From: Shewanella subflava
Lineage (GTDB): Bacteria > Pseudomonadota > Gammaproteobacteria > Enterobacterales > Shewanellaceae
Length of the DNA: 64,000 nt
Assembly: GCF_025971955.1 (NCBI RefSeq)
Contig: NZ_JAPDMX010000030.1
Location: 174,781 to 238,780, forward strand
Direction of reading: 5' to 3'
Shown: piece after piece, positions 30,902-39,316 of the stretch
How positions within the stretch are numbered: position 1 is the stretch's first letter
Layout: each line of letters begins with the position of its first letter
Translations under genes and position numbers: made by a program
The notes under the pieces: generated by a model
Told to the model about the DNA's origin: nothing
Databases searched by the model: none
What the model saw: only the letters and a program-made list of their open reading frames with translations

Positions 30902-31133
30902 ATTTATAACATGCTACATTTACTATGTTATTGATGTAAAGATGTTTTATTAAACCTTACCTACTCAGCAAACCGTGCTTGCGCGTTAAAAGTGGCTAGC
31001 AACACGATTTATAAGGTAAAAATCCTTTAATATCAGACTGCTATGATTAAATAATCATTATTGATAGCAAGAATGGTAAACAGACTAGCTTGAGTAGAGG
31101 TAAGTGAACTTAACAGCAGTGTTTAAAAAGTAA
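30902..31133. other. Non-coding stretch beside the cassette block
   Basis: About 230 bases with no supported gene. It could supply the promoter for the minus-strand cassette genes. I see no integrase, no clear attI and no further full attC. Confidence 0.5.
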
Positions 31134-31158
31134 AAAAGCGAGCCATTGGCTCGCTTTT
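31134..31158 (-). terminator. Terminator after the yeaC-like gene
   Basis: AAAAGCGAGCC/GGCTCGCTTTT stem with a 3-nt loop, 36 bases beyond the minus-strand stop. Confidence 0.85.
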
Positions 31159-31193
31159 ATCAAGTTGTTACTATCAGCAATTAGTCAAAACGA

Positions 31194-31475
31194 CTAAATG
31201 TCAGCGGCTTTAAACTCAGCAATGGCTTCGCCTTTAAACTGCTTTTTTAATTCCGTTTTTGACAGTTCATTGATGCCACCACCCGCTGCTATGGTGAAAT
31301 GGTCTGTCTGTTGTAGCTTGCGCGCTTGGTACAACATGATTACTTGTAGTGTGTGCTCACGTTGGGCTTCCGACAACACAGTACCGTCTTCCCATTTACC
31401 TAGCTCTGTGGCTGACACGAGTCTGAGATAAACTTCCTCTGGCATTTCATCAATGACTTTGTTGATATCATTCAT
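31194..31475 (-). CDS. yeaC: YeaC-like DUF1315 family protein
   Basis: A 93-residue cytoplasmic protein matching the YeaC/DUF1315 family. EEVYLRLVSATELGKWEDGTVLSEAQREHTLQVIMLYQAR and a C-terminal LKKQFKGEAIAEFK segment align with E. coli YeaC along its length. The biochemical role of the family is unknown. Its ATG overlaps the end of the zinc-ribbon gene by four bases, so the two are translationally coupled. A good terminator follows. Confidence 0.88.
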   Translation of the reverse strand: MNDINKVIDEMPEEVYLRLVSATELGKWEDGTVLSEAQREHTLQVIMLYQARKLQQTDHFTIAAGGGINELSKTELKKQFKGEAIAEFKAADI

Positions 31476-31789
31476 ACCGATTTCCGCTTATGTAGTACGA
31501 GTCTGACTCGTGTGATTAAATAACCTACAAAACCAATCACAAAGCATGACACCGCTGCAATGGCTTGTATGCCTTGTGCTTGCTCTCCACCCCAAAACCA
31601 GGCGACGGCGCCACCAATAAACAGGGTTAAACAAAACAAGCTATGGTTCATCAGCTTATTCGAATGTTGAATATGGCTGATTTTAGATAATGTTTCGGTA
31701 TTTCCCGCCAAACTTACTTTGCAATGGCTGCACTCTTTTGCTTGGCTGGAAATCCGTTTTTGACACATAGGACATTCAATTAACGCCAT
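31472..31789 (-). CDS. Zinc-ribbon membrane protein, 105 residues
   Basis: The N-terminus has a zinc ribbon, CPMCQKRISSQAKECSHC (C-x2-C-x10-C-x2-C). A linker follows, then two hydrophobic spans (about 50-66 and 74-92) and a basic tail (RVRLVLHKRKS), so the ribbon should face the cytoplasm. No specific family function is recognised. It sits 23 bases after the M14 carboxypeptidase gene and overlaps yeaC by four bases, which makes a probable three-gene operon. Confidence 0.75.
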   Translation of the reverse strand: MALIECPMCQKRISSQAKECSHCKVSLAGNTETLSKISHIQHSNKLMNHSLFCLTLFIGGAVAWFWGGEQAQGIQAIAAVSCFVIGFVGYLITRVRLVLHKRKSV

Positions 31790-31812
31790 TAATGAAAACC
31801 CTTCTTAACTGA

Positions 31813-32937
31813 TTATAAATCGTCAACGACGGCTAACATGGCCAGTAAAGACGCTTCACCTAGATAAATGCTGCGCTCAGGTGACCAACCCACAAAGGGA
31901 TCTGACAAATTGGCGTTATCTTTAAATGGCATTTCAAGGGTGTTAGATAAACATTTAAAGGTATTGGCTACCCAATTAGACCCTACGGTTAAATTGGCTT
32001 TGCCTGGCTCATCTTTGTCGTAACCATACTGCGTTTGAAAATCAGCACTGGCTAATTGTAATGAAGCAACAAACTTGGTTTGTAACTGCGCCATTTTATC
32101 TGTGTAGTTTGGTACACCTTCACAACCAGCTAAGAATACGTAAGGTAAGCCTTCGTCGCCGTGTACGTCATAAAATAAATCTACGCCGGTTTGTTTCATT
32201 TTGTTCACAACGTAATACACTTCTGGGCTTTTTTCTAAACTCGGCGTTTGCCACTCGCGGTTTAAGTTAGTGCCGACAGCGTTAGTACGAAGATGACCAC
32301 GTACGCTTCCATCTGGGTTCATGTTAGGTACAACATAAAAATTAGCTTTATCGAGTAGAGACTTAGATGTTGGGTTGTCACCATCTAACAATTGGCTTAA
32401 TAACCCTTCTACTAACCATTCAGCCATGGTTTCGCCTGGGTGCTGTCTGGCGGTGATCCAAATGTTTTTCTTGTCTTCGTCGCCATCACCGATTTTCAAT
32501 AACGTCATGTCACGGCCATCTAAGGTTAAGCCAAGATGTTCTAGGCTAACTGATGGGTGTAATTGCACTTCACTGATCAAATCTAAATGACGCTCATAGC
32601 TGTACGGGGCAAAATAGGCTATTTGAATGGCTTCGCACTCGAGTTCAACTTCAATGGTTAACTTGCCATCTTGATAAGATGTAGGCACGCGAAACCACTG
32701 TTGGCGATCGTAACTTGCTACCGCTTGGTAATCTTGCCAACCTTTTGGATAAGATGCGCTGCCAGCATTATTGATATGCATGGTGTAGGTTTGGCCTACT
32801 GCGCCCTCTAAACGAAAATTAAACCACTGATAAAACTCACCACCAAAATCAGGTTTGATCGCAAGTTGAATATCATCGTGTTTGTCGATATTAATGACTT
32901 CAATATTGCCGCCATCAAAATTTGCACTGATCCGCAT
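31813..32937 (-). CDS. M14-family cytosolic-type zinc carboxypeptidase
   Basis: A 374-residue zinc metallocarboxypeptidase. An N-terminal beta-sandwich (about 1-115) precedes the M14 domain, the arrangement of the cytosolic carboxypeptidase (CCP/AGBL-like) branch. Zinc ligands are His166 and Glu169 in TARQHPGETMAEW and His259 in FYDVHGDEG. NPDGSVRGHLRTNAVGTNLNREW is the substrate carboxylate site. The catalytic Glu lies in LSNTLEMPFKDN. There is no signal peptide. It probably trims peptides from the C-terminus; the natural substrate in bacteria is not established. Confidence 0.88.
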   Translation of the reverse strand: MRISANFDGGNIEVINIDKHDDIQLAIKPDFGGEFYQWFNFRLEGAVGQTYTMHINNAGSASYPKGWQDYQAVASYDRQQWFRVPTSYQDGKLTIEVELECEAIQIAYFAPYSYERHLDLISEVQLHPSVSLEHLGLTLDGRDMTLLKIGDGDEDKKNIWITARQHPGETMAEWLVEGLLSQLLDGDNPTSKSLLDKANFYVVPNMNPDGSVRGHLRTNAVGTNLNREWQTPSLEKSPEVYYVVNKMKQTGVDLFYDVHGDEGLPYVFLAGCEGVPNYTDKMAQLQTKFVASLQLASADFQTQYGYDKDEPGKANLTVGSNWVANTFKCLSNTLEMPFKDNANLSDPFVGWSPERSIYLGEASLLAMLAVVDDL

Positions 32938-33052
32938 AGATAATCCTTTAGTAAGTTGTACCGCTTATGCCGCCACTTTATTGCAATAATTGCGCTTGTG
33001 TTGGCTATTTTTATCGGCATAGCTTACCAAATACGGCTATTTGTGTGAACTG

Positions 33053-33715
33053 TTAAAAATTAAAGCTGTAACCTTGCCCTCTTACCGTATTGATTAAATC
33101 ACGGGATAAATTACGATCCGCTAATTTACGACGGGTATTACTGATGTGCATATCCAGATTACGGTCAAATTTACCCAGTTTTTTATGTAACACTCGTTGT
33201 TGTAACTCTTCTTTGGTTACCACTTCGCCCTGACGTTCATAAAGGTATTTAAACAGGCGGTACTCGGTATTGGTTAAAGTAATTTTATGGCCGCTGCAGG
33301 TTAATGAATACGCGGTATCATCAAATTCGATAATCGTCTGCCTGTTGGCATTTTCGATTAACTTTCCACGGCGTTGAATGACATTCATCCGCAGCTGTAG
33401 CTCACGTATATTAAAGGGCTTAGATAAATAGTCATCGGCTCCTAGTTCAAAAGCATTCAATTTTTCAAGCACATCATTGGTATTCGCTAATGTAATCACT
33501 GGAGTGTGGCACTTGCGGGCCACAAGCAGCCAAAATGAATCCATTTTTGGAATAGCCAAATCGACTAACACTAAGTCAAATGAATGCGATTCTAAATGCA
33601 CTAATGCTTGAAAAGCATCGTTGACAATGCAAATCTGGTAACCTAACTCATTTAATTTTTTACCAAAATCAAAGCCTGCTTCATCTTTTTGTTCGATTAA
33701 TAGTATTTTCTTCAT
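33053..33715 (-). CDS. Orphan OmpR/PhoB-family response regulator
   Basis: A 220-residue protein with a receiver domain (1-115) and a winged-helix DNA-binding domain (about 125-220, ending RDLINTVRGQGYSFNF). Phospho-acceptor Asp52 (VLVDLAIP), Thr75 and Lys99 (YLSKPF) are present. The acidic pocket normally written DD/ED at positions 8-9 is Glu8-Gln9, so metal binding may be weak. No histidine kinase gene lies beside it. A Fur-box-like sequence covers the region just before the ATG. Confidence 0.88.
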   Translation of the reverse strand: MKKILLIEQKDEAGFDFGKKLNELGYQICIVNDAFQALVHLESHSFDLVLVDLAIPKMDSFWLLVARKCHTPVITLANTNDVLEKLNAFELGADDYLSKPFNIRELQLRMNVIQRRGKLIENANRQTIIEFDDTAYSLTCSGHKITLTNTEYRLFKYLYERQGEVVTKEELQQRVLHKKLGKFDRNLDMHISNTRRKLADRNLSRDLINTVRGQGYSFNF

Positions 33716-33724
33716 ACCACACCA

Positions 33725-33746
33725 TAAATGATAACGATTTGCATTT
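33725..33746 (-). promoter_or_regulatory. Possible Fur box before the response regulator
   Basis: AAATGATAACGATTTGCATT resembles the Fur consensus in its first half (AATGATAA) and only partly in its second. It lies 10 bases upstream of the start codon. It is a weak match and untested. Confidence 0.35.
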
Positions 33747-33971
33747 AGATTAACATGTGGTGATGGGTTTTTCTACTTTTGATTAAAATAATTGACCCAT
33801 TCGCTTATCTTTTAAAGCCAAATAATCTGGCCTATCGAGTGAAATACGATTTTTTTTGTGCAGTAGCCCAATGCCATGACATTTTTGAAATGGAAGGATA
33901 AAGATTTACGGACTCACTGTGGTGATGTAATGATGAAATCGATCAACCATCAAAATGGTGGGTGCTATGAT

Positions 33972-33999
33972 AAAAAAGCCTGAATATTCAGGCTTTTTT
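33972..33999 (-). terminator. Terminator after the DUF885 gene
   Basis: AAAAAAGCCTGAA/TTCAGGCTTTTTT stem, 25 bases beyond the minus-strand stop. Confidence 0.85.
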
Positions 34000-34023
34000 A
34001 GGTTTGGTTTAATGGATAAAATC

Positions 34024-35808
34024 TTACTTCATTAATTGACGAATATACTTAACCGGTGCACTGCCATAACTTAAAAAGGTTTCATGGAACTGCTTTAGGT
34101 CGAAAGCGTCACCCTGCTCTGTTTTAAGCTCTTCCCTGAAATCATAAATTTCACGGTAACCCGAGTAATAACTGGTTAATTGTACTTGGCTTAATGTCGC
34201 ACGACGCCATTTGCCTTCAGCTTCAGCGCGTTGTTGAAACGCTTCATTTTCCATTAAGGCAATGGCTTCTGCTTCGTCCATGCCTTTAACTTGAATGCTG
34301 TAGTCTAGTATCGTGTTGGCAATAACGCGTAAATTCCACTTGTAATACATTAGCCACATTTCAGGTTCAAAGTTGCCATAACCTTCTTCTAGCATCATAC
34401 GTTCTGTGTATACTGCCCAGCCTTCAACCATAGCGCCATTACCGAATAAGCTTTTTACTAGGCTTGGTGATTCATTCGAATACACTAACTGGGTGTAATG
34501 CCCTGGGATCGCTTCATGGATATTCAGCACTTGTAAGATCCAGTGATTGTATTCACGTAGGTAGCTTTCTGCTGACTCATCACTCATGCCATCTAACGGT
34601 GTCACGTTATAGTAGGTGTTACTGCTTTTTTCATATGGGCCAGGGGCACTGATGGATGCGCCAGCAAAACCACGCATGTATTCAGGGGTTTCGCGCACCA
34701 CTAACGGCTTATTGGGGTCAAGGGTAATGAGTTTCTTATCATTAACGAATTTCACCAATTCAGGAATTTGTTGACGCACATCATCCACAAAGTTTTCCCG
34801 CTTAACATGGTTAGCCGATAACACATCAATCAACTGTCGAATCGCCAACTTATCATCTTCAGGCTTAGGCGTTGCAATATGCTTAGACCAAATATCATGG
34901 GTAATTTTAGCCATTTCCGCTTGAACACGGTTTTTATCAGCCACGGCTTTTTCATATAGCTGTTTTGCTGTCATGCCAGCTTGAATATCTAAGGCAAACT
35001 TTTGCTCGTAGAGTGCTTCACCAATTCTAAAGTCGCGGGCGCCCTCGGTTTGCAGTGTTGCTTCTAACGCGGTTAACCACTCGATATGCTGGGTAATGGC
35101 CGCTTTTGCTGCTGTAAAACGGGTGTCGAATAATTGCTTTTGATCTGCCGTTAATCCAGAGGCCGACACTTTAGCGGCAAGTTCATCACTTAATACTGAA
35201 AATGCCCCCTGATTTTGCTGAATAGCAAGTTGAGTATGCGGTAAAGTCGGATCGGCAATATTATCGCGTGCGGCTTGATAATAGGCCGGTACATGTTCTA
35301 AACGTGCGATAACTGAGACTAAACGTTCATCAAGAGGAGCAAAATCTTCATTGATGATTTGCGCAAATCCACCGGCCACATTGTAACTGGATGGATCCCA
35401 TTGCCATGATTTGAAGGTATTAATATCCCACTCAAAATTGTTGACTAGGTTTTCAAGTAACTTGTAATCAATCAGCTCATTTGGCGTTAATGTCTTTTGA
35501 TCGAATGTCGCCAATTGGGCTTTTTGTTTTGCCACAAACGCTAAGGTTTTATCTCTGCTGGCTTGGTTGGGTACTTCAAGGTAGCCATCATTAACATGTT
35601 TGCCGTTATACATTGCCCATGTGGGTGATAACTGCCATAAATCATCAATAAATGCCTGAGAAAAATCAGCAAATGACAAGGTCACTGCTTGTTGAGTATT
35701 TGAAGTTGTAGTTGTGGTTGTTGTCGATACGGTATTTGCCGAGTCTTTACACCCCGCCAATCCAGTAAGAGCAACTGCGACAGCAATTGAGATTAACGCC
35801 TTTTTCAT
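34024..35808 (-). CDS. DUF885-family lipoprotein, putative zinc metallopeptidase
   Basis: A 594-residue envelope protein. The N-terminus is a lipoprotein signal (LTGLAGC), followed by a Thr-rich linker. The body matches DUF885, with the gluzincin-like motif LNIHEAIPGHYTQL and the downstream glutamate helix VEGWAVYTERMM. The C-terminal YYSGYREIYDFRE and SYGSAPVKYIRQLM blocks are also typical. It probably acts as a periplasmic or outer-membrane peptidase; the family is poorly characterised. ATG 35808 is used in place of a TTG two codons earlier. Transcribed alone. Confidence 0.88.
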   Translation of the reverse strand: MKKALISIAVAVALTGLAGCKDSANTVSTTTTTTTSNTQQAVTLSFADFSQAFIDDLWQLSPTWAMYNGKHVNDGYLEVPNQASRDKTLAFVAKQKAQLATFDQKTLTPNELIDYKLLENLVNNFEWDINTFKSWQWDPSSYNVAGGFAQIINEDFAPLDERLVSVIARLEHVPAYYQAARDNIADPTLPHTQLAIQQNQGAFSVLSDELAAKVSASGLTADQKQLFDTRFTAAKAAITQHIEWLTALEATLQTEGARDFRIGEALYEQKFALDIQAGMTAKQLYEKAVADKNRVQAEMAKITHDIWSKHIATPKPEDDKLAIRQLIDVLSANHVKRENFVDDVRQQIPELVKFVNDKKLITLDPNKPLVVRETPEYMRGFAGASISAPGPYEKSSNTYYNVTPLDGMSDESAESYLREYNHWILQVLNIHEAIPGHYTQLVYSNESPSLVKSLFGNGAMVEGWAVYTERMMLEEGYGNFEPEMWLMYYKWNLRVIANTILDYSIQVKGMDEAEAIALMENEAFQQRAEAEGKWRRATLSQVQLTSYYSGYREIYDFREELKTEQGDAFDLKQFHETFLSYGSAPVKYIRQLMK

Positions 35809-36113
35809 AACCAACCTATATTGTTTTAATTAATGTAACCAAACAGCCATAGCGTATAACGCTTTGTTGACTATTTAGGTATGAATGTTTGCCATTAGTT
35901 AACCATCTTTTTTCGCTTTTTGCATAATTATTTCAACCTTTGAAATGTCTTGTCACACAATTATATTCTAATGAATAGCCGATAAAATTGGTGACCGCTG
36001 AACCAACCTTTAGCCATATTGATGGCGGATAAACAAATGTCACTGGTAATCCGCAATTGAAAAATACATAGTATTAGCACTATGACTGAGTTTTTAAGAC
36101 ACAAGGATTGAAT
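35809..36113. other. Divergent intergenic region
   Basis: About 300 bases between the DUF885 gene and the small membrane protein gene. It is AT-rich and should hold both promoters. I see no ORF, repeat copy or strong palindrome here. Confidence 0.5.
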
Positions 36114-36344
36114 ATGAACGTGGCGACTTTAGCACTGCTTATCCCTATTTTAGCCATCATAGGGAGTTTTGTGATTAGCATAATGAAGTTAAAAGAAAAG
36201 CAATTGTACGCGGCAAATGAATACCGTAATCAGTCAAAATCCATTAACGATGAATTGCAGGCATTACGAGATAGAGTTGAAGTGCTTGAACGTTTGGTGA
36301 CAGACGATGCATATGACTTATCACACAAAATCAATAATGCTTGA
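36114..36344 (+). CDS. Small single-span membrane protein with coiled coil
   Basis: A 76-residue protein with one N-terminal transmembrane helix (LALLIPILAIIGSFVISIM) followed by a charged helix (KSINDELQALRDRVEVLERLV) that should form a coiled coil. The architecture resembles PspB, including the C-terminal LERLV-type repeat, but the rest of the sequence does not match well enough to name it. ATG 36114 has AAGGA upstream; the TTG at 36108 is less likely. It is convergent with the helicase gene. Confidence 0.72.
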   Translation: MNVATLALLIPILAIIGSFVISIMKLKEKQLYAANEYRNQSKSINDELQALRDRVEVLERLVTDDAYDLSHKINNA

Positions 36345-36375
36345 TATCAATAGCAGCTTGTTGAAGTAAATCATT

Positions 36376-36409
36376 ATTCCCCTTACCCAGTCCATACAAT
36401 AAGGGGAAT
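36376..36409. terminator. Hairpin between convergent genes
   Basis: A perfect 10-bp stem ATTCCCCTTA/TAAGGGGAAT with a 14-nt loop lies between the small membrane protein gene and the helicase gene. There is no long T run, so it may be a weak bidirectional terminator. Confidence 0.45.
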
Positions 36410-36420
36410 GACCAATAAGA

Positions 36421-37791
36421 CTAGTTTTTAGGTGTGCCCCACGGATTGGGCGGTAAAGGCTTATTAGTATCTTTTTTATTATGCGTCACTGACTTTTTGT
36501 TATCTTGCGGTGTGCGTTGGTCTGTGCCACCTTGGTTAGTATTTCCCCGCACCGCTGTTTTGCCTTGGTTTAAAGATAATGTTGGTTGGCTATTTTTACT
36601 GTCATTGACTTTATGTCTGGCCTTTGGCACAAAATTTAACACCGAGATTGGGATAGGTTTTTTCGGTTCAAAACCGTCTATCACTCTGCGCTCAATCAGT
36701 TCTCCTAATCGGCTTTCAATCATACACAGGTTCTTGAAATCATCTTTAGACACAAGCGATATCGCTAAGCCACTGGCGCCTGCTCGGCCTGTTCGGCCAA
36801 TTCGATGAATATAATCATCGGCAGGAAACGGTAAATCATAGTTAACCACCACGGGTAAATCATCAATATCAATCCCTCTTGCGGCTACACCTGTGGCGAT
36901 AAGATATTGAATATTACCTTGCTTAAAATCGGCTAATAGCTGTTCACGAATAACTTGGCTTCTGCCGCCATGAATACATTCGGCAACAATGTCGCGTTTA
37001 GCTAACTGGGTCACTAACTTAGCCGCGCCTGCTTTGGTTTCAATAAAGATCAATGCCTGCGGCCATTGGTGTTGTTGTATAAGATAACTGAGTAACGCTG
37101 ACTTTTTATCTTTATCAACCGTGGTGAGCCATTGTTCGATTTTAGGTTTAGTTGCCACTTCTTTGTTAAGGGTAATTTCAACGGCATTGCGAACGGCTGT
37201 TTTGGCAAGTACCCTTACCTGATTTGATAAGGTGGCTGAAAATAATAAGTTTTGCCTGTCTTGGGGTAACTTTTCTAATACTTTATTGATGTCTTCAATA
37301 AAGCCCATGTCCAGCATGCGATCGGCTTCATCTAACACTAACACTTCAAGCTCATCAAAATGCAAAGCACGTTGGGTGTATAAATCTAATAGTCTTCCCG
37401 GTGTGGCAACAACAATATCGACACCATCGATTAGCGCCGCCTTTTGTTCTTTAAGATCCACGCCACCATACATCGCCATCGTTCGCAAAGGCAAACCCTT
37501 TGCGTAGCGTTCAATATTTTGGTTAACTTGCGAAACCAACTCTCGCGTCGGTGCTAAAATCAACGCACGCATTCTTTTCTTGCGTACCGTTTCAGCTTTT
37601 GCCAATTGTTGCAAAATAGGTAACACAAAACTGGCAGTTTTACCTGTGCCCGTTTGCGCGGCTGCAATGACATTTTTACCTTTGAGGATTTCAGGGATCG
37701 CTTTTTGTTGAATAGCGGTCGGAGTCTCGTAACCTAAGGCTGTTAGGTTATCAACAATAGTGGGGCTTAACCCAAGAGATAAAAATGTCAT
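36421..37791 (-). CDS. rhlE: DEAD-box RNA helicase, RhlE type
   Basis: An ATP-dependent RNA helicase (456 residues) for ribosome assembly or RNA turnover, often cold-relevant. The motifs in order are Q-motif (YETPTAIQQKAIP), AAAQTGTGKT, LAPTRELVSQV, GGV, ATPGRLLDL, VLDEADRMLDMGF, LFSATL, ATGVAARGIDI and YIHRIGRTGRAG. A low-complexity, Asn/Gln/Lys-rich C-tail of about 75 residues follows, as in RhlE proteins. The frame is open 17 codons upstream, but ATG 37791 gives the family N-terminus (MTFLSLGLSPTIV). Confidence 0.9.
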   Translation of the reverse strand: MTFLSLGLSPTIVDNLTALGYETPTAIQQKAIPEILKGKNVIAAAQTGTGKTASFVLPILQQLAKAETVRKKRMRALILAPTRELVSQVNQNIERYAKGLPLRTMAMYGGVDLKEQKAALIDGVDIVVATPGRLLDLYTQRALHFDELEVLVLDEADRMLDMGFIEDINKVLEKLPQDRQNLLFSATLSNQVRVLAKTAVRNAVEITLNKEVATKPKIEQWLTTVDKDKKSALLSYLIQQHQWPQALIFIETKAGAAKLVTQLAKRDIVAECIHGGRSQVIREQLLADFKQGNIQYLIATGVAARGIDIDDLPVVVNYDLPFPADDYIHRIGRTGRAGASGLAISLVSKDDFKNLCMIESRLGELIERRVIDGFEPKKPIPISVLNFVPKARHKVNDSKNSQPTLSLNQGKTAVRGNTNQGGTDQRTPQDNKKSVTHNKKDTNKPLPPNPWGTPKN

Positions 37792-37840
37792 AAAGGCGCT
37801 CAAACAAGGTGATTGGCAATAATAGGCAGTCATTATAAAC

Positions 37841-37870
37841 AAAAAAGACGTCCGAAGACGTCTTTCTTTT
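37841..37870 (-). terminator. Terminator after tRNA-Ser
   Basis: AAAAAAGACGTC/GACGTCTTTCTTTT stem with a CGAA-type loop, directly beyond the tRNA 3' end on the minus strand. Confidence 0.85.
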
Positions 37871-37876
37871 AGAATA

Positions 37877-37964
37877 TGGCGGTGACGGAGAGATTCGAAC
37901 TCTCGAAAGGTTGCCCTTTACACACTTTCCAGGCGTGCTCCTTCAGCCACTCGGACACGTCACC
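37877..37964 (-). tRNA. tRNA-Ser (anticodon GGA)
   Basis: The 88-nt gene includes an encoded CCA. The acceptor stem is GGTGACG/CGTCACC with discriminator G, the anticodon loop is CTGGAAA (GGA at 37928-37930), the long variable arm is typical of serine tRNAs, and the T arm is GAGAGTTCGAATCTCTC. It reads UCC/UCU codons. Confidence 0.97.
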
Positions 37965-38004
37965 TTAAGATTGTTTTAAAGAGCCAATCAACTCTGCGGG
38001 CGCT

Positions 38005-38033
38005 ACTTTACGCAAATGGTGCTGGTGGGTCAA
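38005..38033 (-). promoter_or_regulatory. Promoter of tRNA-Ser
   Basis: On the minus strand, TTGACC and TAAAGT are separated by 17 bases and followed by a GC-rich discriminator (AGCGCCCGC), typical of stringently controlled stable RNA genes. The predicted start is about 30 bases before the tRNA. Confidence 0.7.
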
Positions 38034-38087
38034 GCGAAAATACCCAAGGCTTCAGTGTTTGCACAAATGCTGTGCAACATTAAGTAT

Positions 38088-38720
38088 TTAACCCATCAAC
38101 TGAGGAAATAACCCCTTCACACCCGCTGCAATGACTTCAATACCCAGTGATAACATTAATAAACCCATTAAACGCGTAATCACGTTAATGCCGGTTTTAC
38201 CTAATAGTTTAAATATGGTGGGTGCCATGTTGAATAATGCCCAGCTCAATAAACCGAAAACAAGTACGGTACTGAACATACCAATAAAATCAATCAAGCT
38301 ATTATGCTCTGCGGCGAAAACGATCACCGAGCTAATCGCACCTGGCCCGGCCATTAATGGCAAAGCTAAAGGGACAACGGCTACCGATTCCATCCCAGAT
38401 GACTCTCGATCTTCTTCTTGGTTACGTTTTACTTCACTGATCTTACCTTGCAACATTGACATCGCAATGATGCAAATCAAGCTACCACCAGCAATACGAA
38501 ATGCCGACAATGAAATGCTGAACATATTCAAAATATGTTGGCCGGCGATAATGGTGACAAACAGAATCACAACTACGGCAAAGTTAGCCACTTTGTTGGT
38601 GTGCTTTCTTTCTAAATCGGTTTGATGGCTGGTTAAACTGACAAATACCGGCAACAGTCCGATGGGATTGATAATGGCCAACAGTCCTAAAAAGAACTTA
38701 ATGTAGAGCATGTAATCCAA
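38088..38720 (-). CDS. MarC-family (UPF0056) inner membrane protein
   Basis: A 210-residue polytopic membrane protein with about six helices, matching the MarC/YhgN family: FFLGLLAIINPIGLLPVFVSLT at the N-terminus, then AFRIAGGSLICIIAMSML, VPLALPLMAGPGAISSVIV and TRLMGLLMLSLGIEVIAAGVKG. The function of the family is unsettled; the old multidrug-resistance link of MarC is not supported. A TTG start at 38720 with GAGGG upstream, or ATG 38711, are both possible. It is the first gene upstream of the tRNA-Ser promoter and is not coupled to it. Confidence 0.88.
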   Translation of the reverse strand: MDYMLYIKFFLGLLAIINPIGLLPVFVSLTSHQTDLERKHTNKVANFAVVVILFVTIIAGQHILNMFSISLSAFRIAGGSLICIIAMSMLQGKISEVKRNQEEDRESSGMESVAVVPLALPLMAGPGAISSVIVFAAEHNSLIDFIGMFSTVLVFGLLSWALFNMAPTIFKLLGKTGINVITRLMGLLMLSLGIEVIAAGVKGLFPQLMG

Positions 38721-39088
38721 TGAGGGACCCTCTAAATAGATTGTGTGTTAGCAAACCAAAAGGAGCGCTACTTTAATGTAACTTTTGCCTTTATAGAAGT
38801 GATATTTTCTATAAAAAAGGCCTATTTCACATTAGAAATTTTGATACCAGATTACTGGGGAAAATCAGCGTTAGCAAAACAAAAATGTAATTAAGCTACA
38901 GATGTTGATTAGCAAGTATCAAACCTGCAGTGAATAAGCGCGGAATTTGCTGATACTTCAACCAATGTGCACTAAAATATGTAATTTGGCCCAAACAAAT
39001 GACCCATTTATGTAATTGGTGACTTTTTTGCTGTACAATTAGATGTAATAAAAAATTTCTGTTTAATAACATGTTAACAAGGATTTTT
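38721..39088. other. Intergenic region before a small basic ORF
   Basis: About 370 bases between divergent genes. It is AT-rich, with no repeat copy. It presumably holds the promoters of the MarC-family gene and the 55-residue ORF. Confidence 0.5.
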
Positions 39089-39256
39089 ATGGCACTGCGT
39101 AAAAAAGTTTGCCTGAAGAATAATAGCCGTAAATTCAGTAGTTCGCGACGCAGAATGACCTATTATTTGTGGATAACGAAGCCAAACCAAGCCGGAGCCA
39201 TTGAACCAATTGACATAAACCTTCCCCATAACTTTCCCCATAAAAAATCTGCATAA
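39089..39256 (+). CDS. Small basic protein, 55 residues
   Basis: A short ORF encoding a very basic product (ALRKKVCLKNNSRKFSSSRRR, then a WITKPNQAGAIEPIDI tail). ATG 39089 has AAGGA five bases upstream, and a perfect bidirectional terminator follows, which argues for a real gene. It is not recognised as any family. It might bind nucleic acid or ribosomes, but only the charge suggests that. The longer frame from 39071 begins before the SD. Confidence 0.55.
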   Translation: MALRKKVCLKNNSRKFSSSRRRMTYYLWITKPNQAGAIEPIDINLPHNFPHKKSA

Positions 39257-39262
39257 AGCAAA

Positions 39263-39296
39263 AAAAATGTGATGTCATTGCTGACATCACATTTTA
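39263..39296. terminator. Bidirectional terminator
   Basis: AAAATGTGATGTCA/TGACATCACATTTTA stem with a 4-nt loop between the small ORF and the S9 peptidase gene, with A and T runs on both sides. Confidence 0.85.
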
Positions 39297-39316
39297 GTAT
39301 CAATCACTATTTGACG

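Noticed and set aside
29965..30905. Integron integrase or attI site near the cassettes
   Set aside because: No tyrosine-recombinase ORF exists in the window, and no convincing attI is visible.
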